64,000 bases of DNA. Origin: Bemisia tabaci. Taxonomy: Eukaryota; Arthropoda; Insecta; Hemiptera; Aleyrodidae. Both the position numbers and the translations under genes were made by a program. Within the stretch, counting starts at the first letter, position 1. Each line of letters starts with the position of its first letter. The DNA lies in contig NC_092795.1 of assembly GCF_918797505.1 (NCBI RefSeq), positions 36,808,592 through 36,872,591 on the forward strand, read 5' to 3'. The notes under the pieces are model-generated. The model ran no database searches, was not told the origin of the DNA, and saw only the letters and a list, made by a program, of their open reading frames with translations. Shown piece after piece: positions 1 through 10,500 of the stretch.

Positions 1-174
1 AATCAACCTCACCTGAGCTGGCTCAAGTCAAAACAAAGGCAGTGGGCCACGGCCACGGGTATCGTGCCTTTGCGGAAGGCGGAAGAGCTCAAGAGACACG
101 GCTAAAATGCGGAACCGGAGATCTTTACCTGGTGGGAACGGCGAAAATCGAGAAGAAAAAAAGCGCGAGCTATT

Positions 175-427
175 ATGCCGTGCTAAGGAAAAACGCCGTA
201 CGAACTTCCAAGAGTTGCCAGATTTTCTTTAATAAAACGATTGTTTTTGAGGAAATATTTGAATATTTTTCCTTGAAATTTTCAGGGACTTTAGGTGGAA
301 TTGCGGACAAAATTATCGGATAAATTGGAAGGAAAGTATACATAAGTTTACCAGGAAATTCGTGTATTATCAAGGGAAATTTGGCAACATCTGAAGGTTC
401 ATATGGCGTTTTTCCTTAGCACGACAG
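175..427. mobile_element. Family-A palindromic MITE, copy 1
   Basis: The element starts with the arm GCCGTGCTAAGGAAAAACGC and ends with its inverse complement (GGCGTTTTTCCTTAGCACG), about 253 bp in all. Nine copies of this family lie in the window, so the boundaries come from comparing copies. Between the arms is a conserved AT-rich core with TTTTTCCTTGAAATTTTCAG. It has no coding capacity. Left flank TATT and right flank AATT resemble the AT-rich flanks of other copies. It is a non-autonomous DNA element by structure; I cannot assign its superfamily. Confidence 0.8.
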
Positions 428-673
428 AATTGGAGGGATGAGGATTGTGGGGTGAAGGTTTGAACTAAAACAAGCGTGCAGACGAGAGTTGTTTCGGAAC
501 TAATGATCTTTTAGAAAAAAGGCCCATTCGCCTGGTTTCCGGGTAAAGGCCAAGAGCCTCCCGATAGCTCAGGTGAGATCGCGTTGATTGCCCATGATGG
601 TCAGATTGCACGCCGAATTTTTTTTTTCTCGTATGTTGTGTCCAACAGAATTGAATCCCATATCGTCGCCCTC

Positions 674-777
674 CTGACATAAAGGCGTGACTGCATTTCG
701 CGATGACCTCTGTCGTCCATTTAACTCAATGCTTTCACGGGCCCATCTCAATGTGTGGTTACGCGCACCTTTGTCAG
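674..777. mobile_element. Family-N short TIR element, copy 1
   Basis: The ends CTGACATAAAGGCG and (inverse) CTGACAAAGGTGCG face each other across about 104 bp. A second copy with the same ends, 51964-52065, lies inside a hAT element. Similarity of the flanks (ATATCGTCG on the left, CGATAT on the right) suggests the real termini lie 10-15 bp further out on each side. It is non-coding. Confidence 0.5.
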
Positions 778-817
778 CCAAATGTCGATATACAGGCCTG
801 GATGAAGCATGCGGATT

Positions 818-1485
818 TCATAAATGCATATTATTAGCTGATTATTTCAAGTGAGAACGTTTTGGAGACTTTAACGCAAGGATAAGAAGACAGGACGCTC
901 TACATCAAACTTTGAAAGGCAAGAGGCTCCGGGCGCTCGATCGCTGAATCAATTTGATTTCATAAATGGGTATTATGGGTATTCATTTGCTAATTATTTA
1001 TGGTAAAATAATTTGGAGACTTTAACGCAAGGATAAGAAGACAGGACGCTCTACATCAAACTTTGAAAAGCAAGAGGCTCCGGGTGCTCGGTCGCTGAAT
1101 CAATTTGATTTCATAAATACGTATAATGGGTATTCATTTGCTAATTATTTATGGTAAAATAATTTGGAGACTTTAACGCAAGGATAAGAAAACAGGGCAC
1201 TCTACATCAAACTTTGAAAAGCAAGAGGTTGCGGGCGCTCGGTCGCTGAATCAATTTGATTTCATAAATGGGTATGGGTATTCGTTTGTTAATAATTTAT
1301 GGTAAAATAATTTGGAGACTTTAACGCACGGATAAGAAAACAGGGCACTCTACATCAAACTTTGAAAAGCAAGAGGCTCCGGGCGCTCGGTCGCTGAATC
1401 AATTTGATTTCATAAATGGGTATGGGTATTCGTTTGCTAATTATCTAGGGTAAAATAATTTGGAGACTTTAACGCAAGGATATGA
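818..1485. repeat. Tandem array, ~150-bp unit, about 4.4 copies
   Basis: The landmark TTTGGAGACTTTAACGCA recurs at 861, 1012, 1163, 1311 and 1459, giving periods of 151, 151, 148 and 148. Each unit also carries GGACGCTCTACATCAAAC or a close variant, GGCGCTCGGTCGCTGAATCA and GATTTCATAAATGGGTAT. Units differ by a few substitutions and short indels in the TAATGGGTATT part. This is a short satellite-type array. No ORF spans the units. Confidence 0.88.
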
Positions 1486-2830
1486 AAACAAAATGTTTCA
1501 CAAGTCTTGGAAAACTAGAAGCACCTAGCGTCAAGTTTTTCAAAGGAAAGAAGGCATATTTTTATTATTTGTTTTGGTAGTCAAAATGATTCAAAATAAT
1601 AAAAAAATTTCCCCATCGTCAAAGGTATGTTCTTGTTCTTCCCCTCCGATCCCTCTCGCTAAACTATTAAAACGGCTCATATTCACTCTCGCAACGTTGT
1701 TGTTCCGTTGTGCTTAAAACATTTGTAGAAGGTATTTACATAAATTTGGCAAGTACTTTCAGATTTTTTATCTGATGCGACGAATGACGCTTACTGTTCG
1801 TCAAAGATCTTCTACACACGCCGAATGAGTCCTTTTCGTTGTAGAATATGATGTCAGTATGTATAAAAATATCAGTGTTATTGTATTGAAAAAAGAAAAA
1901 CAATTTCACTTAACTATTAAATGCCTTGGCAACATTGTTACTGACGACTCACGGAGCGGCGAACAACATGAAGTCGCAGATCCTGGTATACGTTATTCGC
2001 TGGCCGTGTAGCCAGAATTCAAATCAAACTGACGGGAAGAAATCTCAATCAAAGAATTGTTTACAGTTAAAAGAAATAATACAAAATAAATATAAGCAAA
2101 AAAAATTCCATTAACACAAGTTATACAAAAAGGGATGTTTATTCATCGTGAAAAGTTCTATTCATAACACACTCACAACAAATTAAATACACGTTATCTT
2201 TTTTTCCATCCATCCACATTGTGTGTTAGTGTTTTTAGTGCCTTTTTGATACCCTAATATAAATTTGAAGCTTAATATTATATTTTCAGAGTTGTGCGTA
2301 AGACTTGGTGCACTCAGATCGAAAAGTTACATTTGAGTTTCAATAGGTTTGGATTGTTCGGAATGTCTGAAAATTTCAGGACCCCACCGTTTTTATACCT
2401 TGCTTCGCTGATGTTCTGCGTGTGTTTGATTATAGGACTCGATGAGTAAAGTGATAACGGCCGGCAGCTTTACTTTATCCATCGAGTGCCCGATGCCGAA
2501 GTCACTAACTCTCTTACAGATATTTGCGAGTAAATTATTTTATTTATATTAAATTTCAATATCTAACATGGAGACTAGAATAGAAAATCACAGCTGGCAT
2601 CAAAATTAACGGCGAAGCTGTAATTAATTTACTAGAAGGCAAGACTTATAACCTCGAATTGATAACTAATGTCGCAAGGAGGATATTTCGCGGCCTACCA
2701 AAATTAAGGGCGGAATGGGTCTAAACCTAATTGTTCTGAAGTGCGAATTTGCTTCTTTTAAATTTCACCCAAAAATGACCACAGTTGACGCAGTCAAAGC
2801 TCATAAAGATATTGTTTGTGGTATTTTATG
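1486..2830. other. AT-rich stretch, no gene recognised
   Basis: I see no convincing exon or repeat structure here. Short ORFs such as the one at 1926-2114 have no recognisable domain and no flanking splice signals that stand out. Confidence 0.5.
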
Positions 2831-2924
2831 AGACGTGGCACCACGTCATGATGCGACGACGGCGATGCGGAGTGCGTGCGTGCCGCACGGAGCGAAACGC
2901 GAGGAAAGAAGTTAAAACGCGCTT

Positions 2925-3015
2925 CCTCCGATGGCTCGGTTGAGGAAAAGTCTAAAATCAAGAATATGACCCACGTGGTAAGGAGGAAGTGGTCCTGGGT
3001 TCGAGTCTTGAGAGT
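2925..3015 (+). repeat. Possible tRNA-derived (SINE-like) fragment
   Basis: TGGCTCGGTTGAGG (about 2932) resembles an RNA polymerase III A box and GGTTCGAGTCT (about 2998) a B box, roughly 65 bp apart. The T-arm around the B box pairs poorly and no tRNA acceptor stem forms, so this is not a functional tRNA. It could be a degenerate SINE head or chance. Confidence 0.25.
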
Positions 3016-3644
3016 TGTGCATCTATGCAAGTAGATTAAAATGAACGGAATTTGAACAGGAGGAATGAAGAGGAAAGAAAAATACGTAACTGAGAGTAGA
3101 GGCAAGTCTCAAAGAGCTTAGCCTATAATCTACATACTATAATGTACTTTATAATCTAGGTACGGAAAATATAATATTCTTACCACAGGTCCAAAAAGAT
3201 AAACGAGTAAGAAAATATGTATGCAAGACTACAGTTGTAAGGAGTAGTAGTGGTGGTAGTAATATTAGTTTCATTATTGTTGTTTTTGTGAAGTGTAAAA
3301 CAGTAAAAAAAGGAATCAAATAGTGCGACAAATAAAGCTATCTTATGTATAATGTAAAGGTCAGTTTTGACGGTTTTTCACGAAATGGGGGTCAAACCGT
3401 CTGTCCGATCTTCCCTAAAATTTGTATACCAGTCCTCCTCGATTTGGCGAGTGACACTGGCTATTTCAATTTTCTCCCTGTCGCGATTTCGGGATTTTAT
3501 GGTCAAAAAATGGAAAAATTGGGGCGAGGAACGGGCCCAGAGTTGTTAAGCATGCGTTGCCAGGCACCTTTTTTTGCGATGTATATCGCCATACATGCGA
3601 CAATCGATCCTAACTCACTATATATCAATATATAGATATTGATT
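3016..3644. other. No gene recognised
   Basis: AT-rich sequence, including ORFs at 3345-3635 and 3367-3549 with no recognisable domain. It directly precedes a LINE 3' end and may partly be older repeat sequence. Confidence 0.4.
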
Positions 3645-3980
3645 TTGCATTTTTTTGTTTACGCTCCGAGATAGGCAGACCAACGAGTCAATTCGCGAAG
3701 AGTGCCAAATTCAAGATATTGCCAAATGGACCAAGATGCGCCGGAAAATGCGTGGTCGGAACATGTTGAGAGATGGACGGGAAAGGCTTGCCAAGATTTG
3801 TATGGTAGGACGACCTCATAGCCAAAGGCAACCCGGACGACCGCCCAAGAGATGGGCACAGAGCTGCCTTTCATCCCCGGAGAATTAAGTGATCTCTCTC
3901 ATCGGCATCATATTACTGTTTTAGAGGCTAGACAAACAGGGTCACGGCCCTAGTCAGAAGGCAGAAGAAGAAGAAGAAGA
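3645..3980 (+). mobile_element. 5'-truncated non-LTR retrotransposon 3' end
   Basis: Residues 5-67 of the reading frame at 3655-3888 read like the C-terminal tail of LINE endonuclease/reverse transcriptase polyproteins: QTNESIREE near residues 8-16, a basic MRRKMRGRN stretch, then PGRPPKRW at residues 60-67. After the stop there is a short 3' UTR and a GAAGAAGAAGAAG tail (3965-3978), as many LINEs end in a short tandem repeat. Everything 5' of this tail is missing, so it is a dead-on-arrival insertion. The clade is not certain (RTE- or jockey-like). Confidence 0.65.
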
Positions 3981-4155
3981 TTTGCCGTATGTATTTGTTG
4001 TGTTTGATGTGTTTGTTGTGTTTGATTGTGTTTCATGATGTGTTTGATTGTGTTTCATGATGTGTTTGATTGTGTTCATAATGCGTTTGATGTGTTTGTT
4101 GTGACACACAACACACAGCAAACACAAAAAGCACACAAAACACATCAAAGCTATT
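3981..4155. repeat. GT/TG-rich minisatellite, 22-bp unit
   Basis: TTTGATTG recurs at 4021 and 4043 and TTTGAT again at 4065, so the period is 22 bp, with TGTTTGATTGTGTTTCATGA as the core. The end flips to the complementary CA-rich composition (ACACACAACACACAGC), so the whole piece could fold loosely back on itself. Low-complexity sequence, no gene. Confidence 0.7.
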
Positions 4156-4161
4156 AATCTA

Positions 4162-5237
4162 CACTTGAAGAAAATAACAAATTGGATCTAGAGTCCAGAC
4201 TCTTGAAAACATTGACAAGAAAAAGGACTCTTGATTCAATCAGGTCTAAGCTTAAATCAAAAGGAAATTCGCTCAAATTAAGAGGCTTGGTTCTTGATTT
4301 AAGCTTACATCAGATTGAATCAAGAGTATTTTTTCTTGTCGATGTTTTTAAGAGTCTGAACTCAGTGGCGTGGCGTCCATAGGTTCGCAGTGTTCGCCGA
4401 ACACCCTAAAATATTTTGAAACAATTAATAAATTATGGCTAAGAATGTGGGAAGCAATACAGAATACAGAATAGTAGATCGCAAATAAGTATCGGGCGCT
4501 TGGCTTCCGACAGCGGCATGTGGCGTGGCGGAGAGAGAAAATCTGTGACGCGTGGTCCGCACCGGCTACCGAACCTGGATGATCTGCGTTCGGTGAGGAG
4601 AGAGAACCTGGGTGCAATGATGAAGGGGCAAAGAGTACACGAGAGAGGAGAGGCACCGGCGCGCGGCACAGAGCAGAGCGTAAGCATTGGGTTCGGAGAC
4701 GAGTGCGGACCGCGATCGCGGAGGGAACACAGCAGAGAGAAAAGGAAGGGGAAAAGAACGAGAGAGGAGAGCTGCTCATTAGTCCAGCTGTGTCCTATAG
4801 CAGTGGTCCGCAGGGGTTTGCGAACCGCCGAATTTCCTCTATGCCGCGATTCGCCCTCCGCTTCCCCCCTGCGCCTGCGGGCGCATCTCCCGGTTTTTCA
4901 GTCTCCCTCTCCCACCTCTCTATGCAGGAGCGTGTTGCGAAAATACGTTATCATTTAACAAAATAAATAACAGGAAAATGATCGGTAAAAAGAACAAAAT
5001 TTCAATGACAATTTACCGGCCCAATTTTCACCAGAAAGGGTTGAAATCGTGTTCTTGCGGTTCATATTTAAAAAGTTTCCGGGGGAGGCCCCCGGACCCC
5101 CCTTTAAAGAAGGGAGTGAACCTTTCTGACCCCCCCCCCTTCCCCCTAAAGTTAACACTCCTACCGAACGCCTACCGGATATAGTCACGCCACGCCACTG
5201 TCTGAACTCTAGATCCGATGTGTTTTTTTTTCCAGTG
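4162..5237. mobile_element. Family-B palindromic MITE, interrupted by a hAT element
   Basis: The left part (4162-4362) begins CACTTGAAG and carries TTGGATCTAGAGTCCAGAC and ACTCTTGATTCAATCAG. The arms then return through the centre as GATTGAATCAAGAGT. The closing arm stops at TCTGAACT and resumes at 5201 with TCTGAACTCTAGATCCGATG, ending TTTCCAGTG. Removing the insert gives a 230-bp palindrome like the four intact copies. The outer flanks are TA on both sides. Confidence 0.85.
4363..5200. mobile_element. Non-autonomous hAT element nested in family B
   Basis: The terminal inverted repeats are CAGTGGCGTGGCG and CGCCACGCCACTG, typical hAT ends. TCTGAACT occurs exactly at both edges (4355-4362 and 5201-5208), the 8-bp target duplication expected of hAT. 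It is 838 bp long. The interior contains a GC-rich part (about 4500-4890) and a G/C-run part (5080-5150), with overlapping ORFs of up to 152 codons but no transposase-like motif that I recognise. It moved after family B had already inserted. Confidence 0.9.
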
Positions 5238-6183
5238 TATAAATTAAAGAAGGTTAAGAAAAATAAATTTAAAAAAATCCGCGGAAAAGATGGAACCTCA
5301 AAAGAAAAGAAAAGCTTGAAAAAATATCTGTGCTCGGATCGTGGTGGAATGCACTCACACTACGCCGCTGAACAAAGAAAGTTGTGCGCACACTTCCTTC
5401 TCTTTCCGACTTGGTTTAAGCCGAGGACCAGCGCCTAATCTCCAAACAAAGGATGGCTCATGTCCATGCTCATGCTCTGTCAATTTGTGTGCGTTAAGCG
5501 AGAGAATTCTATCTACACTTCGTCATGGACCTCAATCCTACGAAATCACGACATTACGGGGGCTAACGCCGAAATGCGTTTAGAATTTTAACGCTTAACG
5601 CTGTCCAATTTAGACCCGTTACGAGTAACAGTCGCGTCTTGCGTTTGAGCTTTGACGTACTCATCGAGCATCTATCTCTAATGCATCCGGTATCCAATGA
5701 CAACCGATCGACCTCTTTTCACCCACCGACTCGGGCCGTTTTAGGGCTCATTCTTAAAAAATCCAACGGGGCTCATGTTCGTCCGAATCCTAAAACAGAT
5801 TTAATCACATATTCTTTCGGAAAAAAATACATTGACAGTTATTCTCTCCCTTTTCACACGGAAAGATCAATATTCCAGAGCTCGTTATGAAATAATGAAT
5901 AACATTTATTTTTTACTTTTTTGAAGAAACGATTAAATTTTTCAAAATTTTGAACAGAGAATCAAATCCCTATCCTGAGCATCCACGAGCCCATAGTCAC
6001 CTTTCCCTCCTTCCTGGAAAAAGTTCTGACAGCAACTTTTGACAACACTTTCTGCTCTTTTCACACAGTCAATTGGTTTTTATTGCTTTTTTGGTTATAT
6101 TTTGACAAGTATTTTTGACAGCCTCTGTAAACTTTGAATTTTTAGAAAAAGAAAGATGAAGAAGAAGAAACGTTTTAAACATA
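5238..6183. other. No gene recognised
   Basis: Short ORFs at 5341-5583 and 5639-5890 lack domains. Nothing else stands out. Confidence 0.4.
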
Positions 6184-6411
6184 CACTGGAAAAAAATTCG
6201 CTTAGATCTAGAGTCCAGACTCTTAAAAACATTGACAAGAAAAAATACTCTTGATTCAATCGGATTTTTGCTTAAATCAAGAACCAAGCCTCTTAATTTA
6301 AGTGGATTTCCTTTTGATTCAAGCAAAAATCCGATTGAATCAAGAAATTTTTTTCTTGTCATTGTTTGCAAGAGTCTGGACTCTAAATCCAATGTGTTTT
6401 TTATTCCAGTG
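6184..6411. mobile_element. Family-B palindromic MITE, copy 2
   Basis: It begins CACTGGAAAAAAATTCG and ends TTTTTATTCCAGTG. Arms of about 95 bp are complementary (GATTCAATCGGATTTTTGC pairs with the inverse AAAAATCCGATTGAATC). ORFs predicted on both strands here are reading frames through the palindrome, not genes. Flanks are TA and CA. Confidence 0.85.
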
Positions 6412-7382
6412 CAGGGCCATAGAGAAAACGCTAAGTATAAATATTGACGTGGAACATTTTGTTTTCTTATACTTGCGTTTAAGTCTCCAAGATTTTTTCA
6501 CCTGAAAGCTACTTTTTTTTACCCGTGTACAAAAACTTTTTAGGGTTCGTCCTGTGTGCCTGTGCCTCCCCTCTTGTAGGTATGACGGATGGCAAAACTT
6601 GAAAGCTATACCAGCTTAATTACTCTACACAAAGCTGTTAAACCCACTCATGACCTGCAGCTACTTACTGAGGCAGACGCAGCGAGATCACAACGGTTAG
6701 TTCCAACATGATGGTTCAATTAAATATGGAGAAGGAATAAATAACTTTTCTATGCAAATATCTACAAAACATCACCACATCTGTCTTCGAATCGTCAAGT
6801 GGCGCCTTCAGAATGACGGAATACTCAATGCGTCTTAACATGTCTAAACGTTTATCTACTCGTTTGAGAAGCTGGCTGTAATGAAGCTGCGGTCGCATCA
6901 ATTTATTTTACTTTCTTTTTTATGTGTATCACGGAGCCGTCGAATCGATTAGTGAAAGGGGCTGCCCAGATGCAGATCGGGATCAGCGGCCTGGCTGACC
7001 GAGTGACAAATTGCAGGTCTAGAAAGGGGGTGAAGGGGACGAAACAGGTGTGAACCTGCCATAAGTTGCTCTTGGCCATTGACTCATTACTCCGCTGCCA
7101 AGTCAGAGGAAAAACCGCTCCGGACTGAGAGCAGAACTCTTTGAGATTTGAGGATTGGAAAATTCAAAACCTGCTAAGCGCTATAAGATGTTGCTAATGG
7201 GTCTCTGTCTCTTTCTAATGGATATCTAATGACTTGAGATCCTGAGAATAAAAATGCCTATCATGCAAATACAACCAACATTTATAGAAGACTTCCTACC
7301 AAAAAGTTTACGAAATGAGGGCATTACCTGTCATTTTATTAAGAGAAACACTGCGCACAATTACAGATTTCCTGGAGATCAT
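6412..7382. other. No gene recognised
   Basis: It contains GCGTTTAAGTCTCC at about 6475, a short phrase that recurs elsewhere in the window. There are no convincing exons. Confidence 0.4.
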
Positions 7383-7425
7383 GTACCAGGATGGGCAGAA
7401 GAAACACTCGATACGTTCGAGAACT
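7383..7425. repeat. Family-I repeat terminus fragment
   Basis: TACCAGGATGGGCAGAAGAA followed by ACACTCGATACG matches the ends of the units at 7918-8158 (inverse orientation) and 12537-12600. It is followed by a 12-G run near 7440. Confidence 0.4.
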
Positions 7426-7917
7426 TGACGTGTCATAAGTGGGGGGGGGGGAGGGTGCCCATTTAAGGCCATATACGGCTTTAGCAGAAACATTGAGTGG
7501 GAGAAGATGTATTGAACACCTCAAAAAAATGTTTAACCCTCTTCATGGCGGTGAGAAAACTGGAACATTTTAACTCAATGGAGAATTTGCATGCAAATTT
7601 TTTATTGCTCCATCTGAAAGTTCTTAAAGAGCTGAATTCACAACATTATTTATAATTTTCTCCTGATATGGGAAAGTGTATAAAAATAGATTTAAAAGTG
7701 AGAAAATGCACCGCCTAGTGACGTCATCTGGCGGCATTCCCCATTTAAACACACGTATTTTAGCAGATCAGATCATTTTGTCATTCCTTCTCTAATAATA
7801 ATTGTTCACTTCATGAACCAAGGGCATCCTCGTGTTCAGTTCACTCAGCAGTTTTCACTTAAACACGAAATTCATCAAATTTCAGACACCTGCAAATGCT
7901 CTATTATTGAATAAATA
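7426..7917. other. No gene recognised
   Basis: A G homopolymer at about 7441-7452 is the only notable feature. Confidence 0.4.
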
Positions 7918-8158
7918 ATGGCGTATTGACCGTTTCTTTTGCCCAGCCCGGTATACTGATGAATCTAGTAAACATTGGTGTTCTTTTTGGTCCAGGTAGG
8001 CTTATTTTGTACGATTACGGTTATTTCTCTATGATTGAAGAAGAAATGGCGTATTGAGCGTTCCTTTTGCCCAGCCTGGTATACTGATGAATCCAGTAAA
8101 CATTGGTGTTCTTTCTGGTCCAGATAGACTTATTTTGTATAAATACGGTTATTTCCAA
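7918..8158. repeat. Tandem duplication, 128-bp unit (family I)
   Basis: ATGGCGTATTGA starts copies at 7918 and 8046. Each copy then carries TTTTGCCCAGCC, GGTATACTGATGAAT, CAGTAAACATTGGTGTTCTT (or TAGTAAAC) and TTATTTTGTA followed by TACGGTTATTTC. The copies differ by a handful of substitutions. Fragments with the same sequence at 7383 and 12537 show that the unit is a dispersed repeat that was duplicated in tandem here. Confidence 0.8.
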
Positions 8159-8169
8159 GTTGGACGTGT

Positions 8170-8400
8170 AGTTTGAGAAGGCTGGCAACAAGATGGTTGA
8201 ACTGGTGCCGGGGCCGGGGGGCCGAATTGTGCCAAATCCGGCCGGATCTCGGATCTGAGTTTTTCCTACGCTCTGCTTTTCCCGCACCAGTTTTCTGGCC
8301 GCGAGCGCGAGTCTCTTCTCGTGACGCCGAGGGCCGAGCCTGCTGGCCAAAGCGGAGAGGATCCGTGGGCGGCCCGGCCGTGGCTCCGACGTGACAGGCC
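8170..8400. other. GC-rich island
   Basis: Sharply GC- and CpG-rich against an AT-rich background. Overlapping ORFs exist on both strands, as expected from high GC. No domain or start context is identifiable. It could be an old repeat interior, a 5' exon or a regulatory island. Confidence 0.35.
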
Positions 8401-8610
8401 GTTTCTAGTCGAACCGGGTAAATGAATTACATTTAATTGGATTGCCCATGTCCGAGAAGTTTCCCCGCCGCAACGCACAGAAAAAAAATTCACCCACCAT
8501 CGGAAGTACATCCTGGAGAACACGTCCTGGAACAATGATCGCAAAAACTTGTCGAAAGTATTTATCGTGTGTCTAAAGAACGGATTAAATACTCAAACGA
8601 TCGCCTTCAA

Positions 8611-8946
8611 CACGGAGAAAAAAACCTCGTGCGTGGGACCCGAAGTTTAAGTCATATGGATCTCTGGAGTTTTCGGATTGAGCATCTGAACACTTTAGGT
8701 CTAGCTGTCGAGGTTCGGATCACACATCTGAAACTTCAGTTCTTACATCTGAAGTACTTCAGATGTGAGAACCGAAGTTTTTCGGATGTGAAAACCGAAG
8801 TACTTCAGATGTAAGAAGTGAAGTTTCAGATAGGTGATCCAAACCTCGGCAGCTGGTCCTAAAGTGTTCAGATGCTCAATTCGAAAACTTCAGAGATCCA
8901 TATGACCTAAACTTCGGGGCCCACGCACGAAGTTTTCTTCTCCGTG
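8611..8946. mobile_element. Family-C long-hairpin MITE, copy 1
   Basis: The termini are CACGGAGAAAAAAACC and TTTTCTTCTCCGTG. The arms run nearly the whole 336 bp: CATATGGATCTCTGGAGTTT on the left pairs with AACTTCAGAGATCCATATG on the right. Near the centre are nested small palindromes such as ACATCTGAAGTACTTCAGAT. It is non-coding and would form one long imperfect hairpin. Confidence 0.85.
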
Positions 8947-8982
8947 AATCCTTCGCTGATGGTGAAACTGGAAATACATGTG

Positions 8983-9223
8983 CTGCCGTGCCAAGGAAGA
9001 ACGCCGTGGAACATTCAAGAATTGCCAAATTTTCATCGATTAAATGTTCATTTTTGAGGAAAGTTATGAATATTTTTCCTTGAAATTTTCAGGAACTTTG
9101 GGTGAAATGCGAGCAAATTATCGGAATGAAAATATCCATAAGTTTACCAGGAACTTCGTGCTTTATCCAAGAAATTTTGGCAATGCCTGGAGGTTCATAC
9201 GGCGTTTTACCTTAGCATGGCAG
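8983..9223. mobile_element. Family-A palindromic MITE, copy 2
   Basis: It opens CTGCCGTGCCAAGGAAGAAC and closes with GGCGTTTTACCTTAGCATGG. The family core ATTTTTCCTTGAAATTTTCA is intact. It starts 36 bp after the end of the family-C hairpin. Confidence 0.8.
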
Positions 9224-9438
9224 TATAGAGCTCGTTTCAGAGGAGGATGCTTCTTCCCAGCCTCAGCAGGTGCTCTACCTCTCCTGAAGACAACAGTGCC
9301 GTTTTCGTCCCAATAACTTAAAATTCAAATTTGTCATTGTTTGCTCAATGACGGATCGATGAATGTTACGATGTGGGCTGTAAAACTGTGCAGAAATTGG
9401 CGTCTGAGTAGACAATGAAAACCGCAACTACAATGGGC

Positions 9439-9601
9439 CTGTAGCGAGGCGTGAATGATCGATTATCGATATTTTCCCATTTGAAGCTATGGTAAAGGAT
9501 CGATTATTAAGGTGCCCGTTGCGAGCACCCTGTTTATCGATCCTTTTTCATAAGTTTAAATGGCTGATTAATCGTTATATCGCAAAGCACGCAACACCAG
9601 G
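9439..9601. mobile_element. Small hAT-like MITE, divergent copy
   Basis: It shares its full length with the element at 36130-36292: GAGGCGTGAATGATCGATTA near the left end, then a centre with GTTGCGAGCACC, and ATATCGCAAAGCACGC at the right end. Here both termini have decayed (CTGTAGCG, CACCAGG) and no 8-bp target duplication remains. The core reads GGATCGATTATT against the inverse, so it too can fold. Confidence 0.7.
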
Positions 9602-9610
9602 TGAAATTAT

Positions 9611-9737
9611 ATTAAAAAAAACCGGCGCTCCGCTTCGCTCCGCGCCGGTTTTTTGGGGGGGCTTCGCCCCCCCAAGCCCCCCCAGGACGCGCGCTTCGCG
9701 CGCGTATTGTAGACGCGCGCTTCGCGCGCGCTTTTTA
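9611..9737 (+). repeat. Chain of CTTCG-loop hairpins; candidate Helitron-like 3' end
   Basis: Four GC-rich hairpins follow each other: AACCGGCG with its inverse CGCCGGTT around GCTTCGC; GGGGGGG-CTTCG-CCCCCCC; and two CGCGCGCTTCGCGCGCG units. It then ends CTTTTTAGT. A terminal hairpin a few bases before a TAG-T boundary resembles Helitron 3' ends, but the canonical CTRR reads TTAG, so the assignment is tentative. The GC content is extreme compared with the surroundings. Confidence 0.45.
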
Positions 9738-9956
9738 GTTTGAGTGTCCATTCCAGTTGTTCTGTCTTCTTAAGCGACCCGCGCGTCCACCGCGGGAAGA
9801 GTGTATTTTCCGAAGGGGGGGGGGGGGGATCAATCTGTAAGGGAATGAATTAATTTCTTGAGCACAAGATAGTAGTTGCGTACGTTGCCAGCGAACGCGC
9901 TGCGAAAGGTTGTGACGGTTAAATGGTGAGATTTTGTTCAAGAACAGATCATTTAA

Positions 9957-10110
9957 CCTGACCCACTGTGCGACGAACAATTTGTCCAGAATCTTCCTTC
10001 CCCTGACCCACTGTGCGACGAAAAGTTTGTCCAAAAACTTCTCTCCCCTGACCCACTGTGCGACGATCAGCTTGTCCAAAAACTTTCTCCCCCGACCCAC
10101 TGTGCGGCCC
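9957..10110. repeat. 45-bp tandem repeat, ~3.4 copies
   Basis: ACCCACTGTGCG occurs at 9961, 10006, 10051 and 10095 (periods 45, 45, 44). Because 45 is a multiple of three, the minus strand stays open for 121 codons (9735-10100) and encodes a 15-residue repeat containing FVAQWVRG. I regard this as a by-product of the repeat, not a gene. Confidence 0.85.
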
Positions 10111-10142
10111 TGCTCCGGCCGGCTCCCCTCATGCCGCGCACC

Positions 10143-10500
10143 CCTCGCCTAAAACTTTCAAAGCTCGCCATTTTTAAACGGCTCGGCCGATTTAGCTCAA
10201 ATTCAATACCAAACCAGTCCTAGAGGAGAACTACCACCCGTAAAAATTTCAGCTCAAAATATTCATTTTCGCTCGAGTTATCGAGTGGACAAGATTTGAC
10301 CTCCCCCCACTTTCGAGCCCCACATCTCAAAATCTATTGCCTCAAATTTCAATTTTTTTTCGCAGAATAGTAGTCCTAATGAGTCTCTACAAAATGCAAA
10401 AAAATTGGTCAAAATATCTTTCAACGTAAGAAAGATATAACCACTCAAAAATCGAAAAATCTTCAAAAGGCGGAAATACATACATACATACACAGAAATC
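10143..10500. repeat. Probable older repeat 3' end with CATA microsatellite
   Basis: It has a run of conserved-looking non-coding sequence that ends in TACATACATACATACACAGA (10478-10497), immediately before the LINE fragment. A tandem tail next to another retroelement suggests a second retroelement end. It matches nothing else in the window, so this rests on structure only. Confidence 0.3.

Noticed and set aside
818..1485. Regular direct repeats resembling a CRISPR array
   Set aside because: Units are about 150 bp with similarity throughout rather than short repeats with unique spacers, and the window is eukaryotic.
2925..3015. tRNA gene
   Set aside because: A- and B-box-like motifs exist but the T-stem pairs poorly and no acceptor stem forms; kept only as a weak SINE-like repeat.
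6069..6392. 107-codon minus-strand ORF
   Set aside because: It runs through a family-B palindrome, and related peptides appear in the other copies on either strand.
9439..9601. 8-bp target duplication at this hAT-like copy
   Set aside because: The two flanks do not match and both termini are degraded, so only family similarity supports the call.
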